Notes under the pieces: model-generated
Database searches by the model: none
Told to the model about the DNA's origin: nothing
What the model saw: the letters and a program-made list of their open reading frames with translations, nothing else
Origin: Ignavibacteria bacterium
GTDB taxonomy: Bacteria > Bacteroidota > Ignavibacteria > Ignavibacteriales > Ignavibacteriaceae
Length of the DNA stretch: 8,306 bases
Direction: 5' to 3'
NCBI GenBank assembly: GCA_030648225.1
Contig: JAUSIA010000195.1
Span: 1-8,306 of the forward strand
In this document: in pieces, positions 4,691 through 8,306 of the stretch
How positions within the stretch are numbered: the stretch's first letter is position 1
Layout of the letters: each line of letters opens with the position of its first letter
Position numbers and translations under genes: made by a program

Positions 4691-6727
4691 ATGAAAAAAT
4701 ATTTACTCTTTTTATTTGTTTTAACCTTTGTTCTTCCAGTCAGACCATATGATAAAAAAACATTAGTTGAAAGATTCACAAACTGTTCGTGTGGTCCTTG
4801 TGCCAGCTTAAATAATGCTTGGTACACAAATACCACAAAAAATCTTATTGCATCCGGTTCAATGAATCATATTGTTTATAATGGTAATTGGCCATCTCCA
4901 GGTGAATGCGACCCAATGCACTTGCTTAACCAGACAAATAATAATGCACGGATAAGTTATTACGGCGTTAATGCTGTCCCGTGGGTTCAAATAAATGGAG
5001 TTGTATTCAACACAGGCAGCGGGGCTGCGGCTTTTACAAATACAGTAAACCAAGGAAATACTCTCTATTCGCCATTCGAAATTGCTATTACTGCTGAAAG
5101 ATTTCCCAATAATGTTTTTGATGTTCGTGTAATTGTTACAAGAGATCCTGCAGACGTTACTGTATTCGGAGATGTTAGATTAAGAGTTGCACTTACTGAA
5201 AACCAGGTTGATGTAGTTGGAAATTCCTGCTGTAATAATGGTGAAACTCATTTCTATAATATATGCCGTGACATGCTTCCCGATGCACACGGAACTGTTC
5301 TTGAAATTCCTGACCCGGGAAATTCTGTTGAATACAGCTTTCAATATATAGCTTCACAGGATTTTCTTGATAAGGTTAATCTTGACAGCATAGCTGTTGC
5401 TGCTTTTATTCAGAGTAATAATACCAAGGAAATTTACCAATCTTTTATTACTCCGCTAGTTGAGTCAGATCGTTTAAATGCTGCTTTTGTAGTTGAAGAA
5501 ACAATGGGACCTGTTCCTTATACAGTTCAGTTTACAGATTATTCTTATTCTTCATCAAGCATTATTTCTTATGAATGGGATTTTGATTTTGACGGAACGA
5601 TAGATTCTCAGGAACCAAATCCTGAATGGACTTATAATGAAGAGGGAGTGTTTACAGTTTCTTTAACTGTTAACAATGGAACAGAAACTCATACGAGAAT
5701 ACTTCATAATTATATAACCACTTTAACCGCTGAGTCTGATATTCTCATTGTGAATGGAATTCAATATATAACATATCCTGCGGAGATGACAAACTTTTAT
5801 AACAACTCAGCTTGTTTTGGTAATCATCAGGTAGATATTTGGGATTTATTCGGGGACCAGGGATTTGATTATTTAGGCAATTCAAGTATTCAAAAAGTTA
5901 ATCTCTTCAACAGGGGAATTCCAACCTCAATACTCAATCTTTATCAGAAAGTAATCTGGATAGGAAATAATTTCGGCGGAGACCTTCCATTCTTTGATGC
6001 TGACCAGGTTATTGATTATGTAACCCGCGGCGGGAATTTTCTTTTGGCAACAAGAATGGCAAACTTTTTTTTCAACCAGGAATTAAAGAATTATTGCGGC
6101 GTATCAGCTTTAACCGGAGATCAGACTATTACACAAATTATAGCCTTAGACCCAAATCTTGTAAACATGTCTTCTGTCGGCACCAACTCACTTGTACATT
6201 TGGTATTTCTGCTTCAAACTTCCGAGGCAATACCAATCTTCGATAATGATACTTCAAACACATGGAGAGCGGGTTTCAGACTTAATAAAGAAGATGAAGG
6301 AAATTTCATCTTTATTGCAGGGCGACCTTACCGTTATAACAATACAGCTTCATTTGCAAATTACGATTATATAATTGATAACTGGATGAAAAGTATTATG
6401 GTTGATGCTGGTAATGAAACTCCCGTAGCTGCTAATAGTTTCCATCTCCTTCAGAATTATCCTAACCCGTTTAATCCAAGCACCAGTATTCAGTTTGCAA
6501 TTAGCAGTATGCAATTTGTGAGTTTGAAGGTTTATGATATTCTTGGAAGAGAAGTAGCAGCACTTGTTAATGAAGAAAAGCAGCCTGGAATTTATGAGGT
6601 AGAGTTTTCCGCCGAAGGCGGATCTGCCTCTGGCAGAGATGCTTATGGTTTATCAAGTGGAATATATTTTTATAAACTGCGGGCTGGGTCTTTTGTTGAA
6701 ACGAAGAAAATGATTTTGATGAAGTGA
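4691..6727 (+). CDS. Secreted multidomain protein: Omp28-like thioredoxin fold, PKD, alpha/beta domain, type IX sorting domain
   Basis: The 678-residue product starts with a signal peptide (about 1-19: MKKYLLFLFVLTFVLP). Residues about 22-255 resemble Omp28-type thioredoxin-like domains: KTLVERFTNCSCGPCASLN with a C34-G-P-C37 redox-type motif (extra Cys at 32) and AVPWVQING (95-103), which supplies the cis-proline loop. Residues about 262-345 are a PKD domain (YEWDFDFDGTIDSQEPNPEW, then TYNEEGVFTVSLTVNNG). Residues about 348-575 look like a Rossmann-type, GATase1-like domain (ILIVNG; YQKVIWIGN; VIDYVTRGGNFLLATR), with no catalytic triad that I can identify. Residues about 583-678 are a type IX secretion sorting domain (LLQNYPNPFNPSTSIQFAIS, VYDILGREV, LSSGIYFYKL, KKMILMK), so the protein is probably exported and then released or attached at the cell surface. 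AGGTGAGGAG directly precedes the ATG. The sorting domain carries an in-frame palindromic insert at 6608-6637. Function beyond surface display is unknown; a disulfide-related role for the CxxC is possible. Confidence 0.9.
   Translation: MKKYLLFLFVLTFVLPVRPYDKKTLVERFTNCSCGPCASLNNAWYTNTTKNLIASGSMNHIVYNGNWPSPGECDPMHLLNQTNNNARISYYGVNAVPWVQINGVVFNTGSGAAAFTNTVNQGNTLYSPFEIAITAERFPNNVFDVRVIVTRDPADVTVFGDVRLRVALTENQVDVVGNSCCNNGETHFYNICRDMLPDAHGTVLEIPDPGNSVEYSFQYIASQDFLDKVNLDSIAVAAFIQSNNTKEIYQSFITPLVESDRLNAAFVVEETMGPVPYTVQFTDYSYSSSSIISYEWDFDFDGTIDSQEPNPEWTYNEEGVFTVSLTVNNGTETHTRILHNYITTLTAESDILIVNGIQYITYPAEMTNFYNNSACFGNHQVDIWDLFGDQGFDYLGNSSIQKVNLFNRGIPTSILNLYQKVIWIGNNFGGDLPFFDADQVIDYVTRGGNFLLATRMANFFFNQELKNYCGVSALTGDQTITQIIALDPNLVNMSSVGTNSLVHLVFLLQTSEAIPIFDNDTSNTWRAGFRLNKEDEGNFIFIAGRPYRYNNTASFANYDYIIDNWMKSIMVDAGNETPVAANSFHLLQNYPNPFNPSTSIQFAISSMQFVSLKVYDILGREVAALVNEEKQPGIYEVEFSAEGGSASGRDAYGLSSGIYFYKLRAGSFVETKKMILMK
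6608..6637 (+). repeat. In-frame tandem double hairpin inside the sorting domain
   Basis: Two adjacent 15-nt hairpins abut exactly: TCCGCC-GAA-GGCGGA (6608-6622) and TCTGCC-TCT-GGCAGA (6623-6637). The stems differ only at the third pair, C-G in one and T-A in the other, so pairing is kept while sequence changes. The 30 nt encode ten residues in frame (SAEGGSASGR) between EVEF and DAYGLSSGIYFY, where this domain family normally has only a few linker residues. It resembles a palindromic element tolerated within a coding region. Confidence 0.65.
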
Positions 6728-6741
6728 TTTTGGGATTAATG

Positions 6742-6773
6742 GAGACTCACCTCTCAGGTGAGTCTCACTTTTT
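6742..6773 (+). terminator. Intrinsic terminator of the secreted protein gene
   Basis: A perfect 11-bp stem, GAGACTCACCT (6742-6752) with AGGTGAGTCTC (6756-6766), closes on a 3-nt CTC loop. It is followed by AC and five T residues (6769-6773), 14 bp after the stop codon. On the opposite strand the hairpin lacks a T-run, so it serves mainly the plus-strand gene, though it sits just past the probable original end of the convergent GH13 gene. Confidence 0.88.
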
Positions 6774-6776
6774 CTA

Positions 6777-6869
6777 TTACCTGTAATAATCCTTCAACAA
6801 CATTCTCCCCCATTTCCCTTCAACATCAAAAGTAATTTTTCCGTTTTCAACATTAATTATATCTTCATT
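6777..6869 (-). pseudogene. Detached C-terminal tail of the GH13 gene beyond an in-frame TAA
   Basis: Directly after the TAA at 6872-6870, the same frame stays open for 30 codons to a second TAA at 6779-6777. The encoded tail includes NVENGKITFDVEGKWGRML, which has the look of the last two strands of GH13 domain C (a Gly-Lys turn, then alternating hydrophobics, then a final R-h-L strand). Joined to the preceding YKDI, the stop occupies the place of a hydrophobic residue in the common DLL/DIL motif; one base change from TTA (Leu) to TAA would explain it. The tail has no start or ribosome-binding site of its own. It is a recent nonsense mutation or a sequence error. Confidence 0.7.
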
Positions 6870-8306
6870 TTAGATATCTTTATAAAATTCATTATGCTTT
6901 GTTTGAAGTGTAACCGACTGAGAAGATTTCCCATTATTTAAAACAACAATTATACTTTGATCATCAAATGCTCTTTCAAAGATATAAATTTCATTCTCAT
7001 CATCAATAAGCAAAGTTTTATAATCTCCAAGCTGTAGTGCAGGAAATGAATTTCTAATTAAGATCATCTTTTTGTAATGCTCAAACATATCTTTATTAAA
7101 AAAAACTTTTTCAGGATTTTCTTTCTTATCCTGGTTTGATAAACAAATTTCATCATCATATTTCAAATCATTCCAGACCATTGGTTTTCTGCAGCAGGGA
7201 TCATTGGCTCCCCACATTCCAGCTTCATCTCCGTAATAAATATAAGGTGAGCCAACATAAGTCATCTGAAAAATTATAGCCAGCTTTAATATCCTGTATT
7301 CTTCATCAGCCGGTTTTCTTGTAATATAATTTGGATTACTTCCTTTCCAGGTTTCAAAAGTTTCTCCCCAGTTCCTGATTTTTGCTAGATCACGATTAAC
7401 AAGATGTGATGCCATTCTTTGAGTATCATGGCTTCCATGAAGATTCTGCTGAACATAAGCTACTCCCGGAGGAAATGCGTCTCTTAATTGCTTTAGTCTT
7501 TTATCAAATTCAGTTGCAGATATTCTTGTTTTTTCATCAAAGAAATATTCTGAACAGATAAAGAGATAATTATAGTTCATTACAGCATCAAACTCATCAC
7601 CTTGTAAATAAGGTTTTACAACTTCAGGAGGATCAATTATCTCAGCAGTTAAATATGCATCGGGACTGATTGATTTAACATACTGTCTCCAGTCTTTCCA
7701 GAACTGATGTTTAACACAAAAAGCAACATCAAGCCGCCATCCATCAATTCCGTCTGAAGGATCACCGTCATTATCCGGATCCATCCATCTTTTTGTAATC
7801 TGAAAAATATAATCTTTAGGTCCTTGTACAATTCCATTCTCATCTTCCCTGAACTCAGGAAGTTCTTTTACTCCGAACCATCCTTCATAAGCGAACTTTG
7901 TTCCTTTAACGGTATCATCCCAGGAGCTAATTGAAAACCAGTCTTTAAACTTTGAGTTTTTCTGGTTCTTTAAGATGTCTCTGAATATCCAACTATTCTT
8001 TCCCATATGGTTAAATACACCATCAATAATTAGTTTCATATCTTTTTTATGAACTTCATCAATCAGCTTAAGAAAAAGTTTATCTGCAGAAGTCCAAACC
8101 CAGGTTGATGGTTCATCAGGTATTTCAAGAGCAATAAGCCTTTTATCTCCTTCAGGGTTTGGCCCAAAATAAGGATCAATATGATGGTAAGTTATTGCAT
8201 CATATTTATGAAGTGAGGGCGCCCAGAAAACAGGATTAAGATATATCGCTCCGATGCCAAGCTCTTTAAGGTAATCAAGCTTATCAATGATTCCCTGCAA
8301 GTCTCC
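6870..8306 (-). CDS. GH13 alpha-amylase-family glycoside hydrolase (5' end outside window, 3' end cut by early stop)
   Basis: The frame is open from the right edge; the first visible codons read GDMQGIIDKLDYL, matching the internal GGDLQGI block of GH13 enzymes. The Met at 8300 is therefore internal and the true start lies beyond the window. Counting that Met as residue 1, the four GH13 regions are IIDGVFNHMG (91-100), GWRLDVAF with nucleophile D191 (187-194), TAEIID with acid/base E220 (218-223), and HGSHDTQR with stabiliser D292 (288-295). DPDNDGDPSDG (174-184) is an acidic loop of the type that binds calcium. GSPYIYYGDEAGMWGANDP (350-368) follows. The domain resembles cyclomaltodextrinase/neopullulanase-type enzymes acting on alpha-glucans, but the exact substrate is not resolved. 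The beta-sandwich domain C begins near 430 and is interrupted by TAA at 6870-6872. All catalytic residues remain intact. Localisation is unknown without the N-terminus. Confidence 0.9.
   Translation of the reverse strand, partial: GDLQGIIDKLDYLKELGIGAIYLNPVFWAPSLHKYDAITYHHIDPYFGPNPEGDKRLIALEIPDEPSTWVWTSADKLFLKLIDEVHKKDMKLIIDGVFNHMGKNSWIFRDILKNQKNSKFKDWFSISSWDDTVKGTKFAYEGWFGVKELPEFREDENGIVQGPKDYIFQITKRWMDPDNDGDPSDGIDGWRLDVAFCVKHQFWKDWRQYVKSISPDAYLTAEIIDPPEVVKPYLQGDEFDAVMNYNYLFICSEYFFDEKTRISATEFDKRLKQLRDAFPPGVAYVQQNLHGSHDTQRMASHLVNRDLAKIRNWGETFETWKGSNPNYITRKPADEEYRILKLAIIFQMTYVGSPYIYYGDEAGMWGANDPCCRKPMVWNDLKYDDEICLSNQDKKENPEKVFFNKDMFEHYKKMILIRNSFPALQLGDYKTLLIDDENEIYIFERAFDDQSIIVVLNNGKSSQSVTLQTKHNEFYKDI

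Noticed and set aside
4859..5053. Minus-strand open frame of 64 codons
   Set aside because: It lies wholly within the thioredoxin-like region of the secreted protein gene on the other strand, with no recognisable protein features.
8298..8300. ATG at 8300 as the start of the GH13 gene
   Set aside because: The two preceding codons encode Gly-Asp, which belong to the conserved GGDLQGI-like block, and the N-terminal part of the barrel would be missing. The gene continues past the edge.
1..8306. CRISPR array, tRNA, rRNA, complete insertion sequence or defence cluster
   Set aside because: No spaced repeat series, cloverleaf-like segment, transposase frame or recognisable defence gene was seen on either strand.

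Overview
This AT-rich window looks like chromosomal DNA from a member of the Bacteroidota/Ignavibacteriota group, with an Ignavibacteria-like lineage my best guess. The main clue is the C-terminal sorting module of the gene at 4691-6727 (QNYPNPFNPSTSIQF ... YDILGREV ... LSSGIYFYKL ... KKMILMK), the form of type IX secretion sorting domain common in those bacteria. A TonB-dependent receptor with an N-terminal carboxypeptidase-like domain fits. Taxonomy is inferred from family style only.

Layout, left to right. (1) 1-2524, minus strand: a two-gene envelope unit. A secreted parvulin-type foldase/chaperone (854-2524) is followed 45 bp later by the start of a TonB-dependent outer-membrane receptor (808 running off the left edge). 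A promoter candidate lies at 2588-2617. (2) 2525-2828: a 304-bp divergent intergenic region. (3) 2829-3590, plus: an NRDE/TANGO2-family protein. (4) 3638-4093 and 4231-4491, minus: a hypothetical protein, possibly with a PD-(D/E)XK-like fold, and a small ferredoxin-like-fold candidate protein. Between them lie two palindromic elements, one flanked by perfect 8-bp direct repeats. (5) 4691-6727, plus: a large secreted multidomain protein (Omp28-like thioredoxin fold, PKD, an alpha/beta domain and a type IX sorting domain), closed by a strong intrinsic terminator. (6) 6777-8306, minus: a GH13 alpha-amylase-family enzyme whose 5' end is beyond the window. Its frame is cut by a TAA 30 codons before what looks like the original end.

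The foldase and receptor probably work together, the foldase assisting outer-membrane barrel assembly. The other genes look like independent units. I see no defence island, CRISPR array, RNA gene or complete insertion sequence. The most unusual content is at the scale of small palindromes: a double hairpin inserted in frame in the sorting domain, and a 26-bp hairpin with a target-duplication-like flank. The broken end of the GH13 gene and a 7-bp tandem duplication inside a ribosome-binding-site spacer are also notable.
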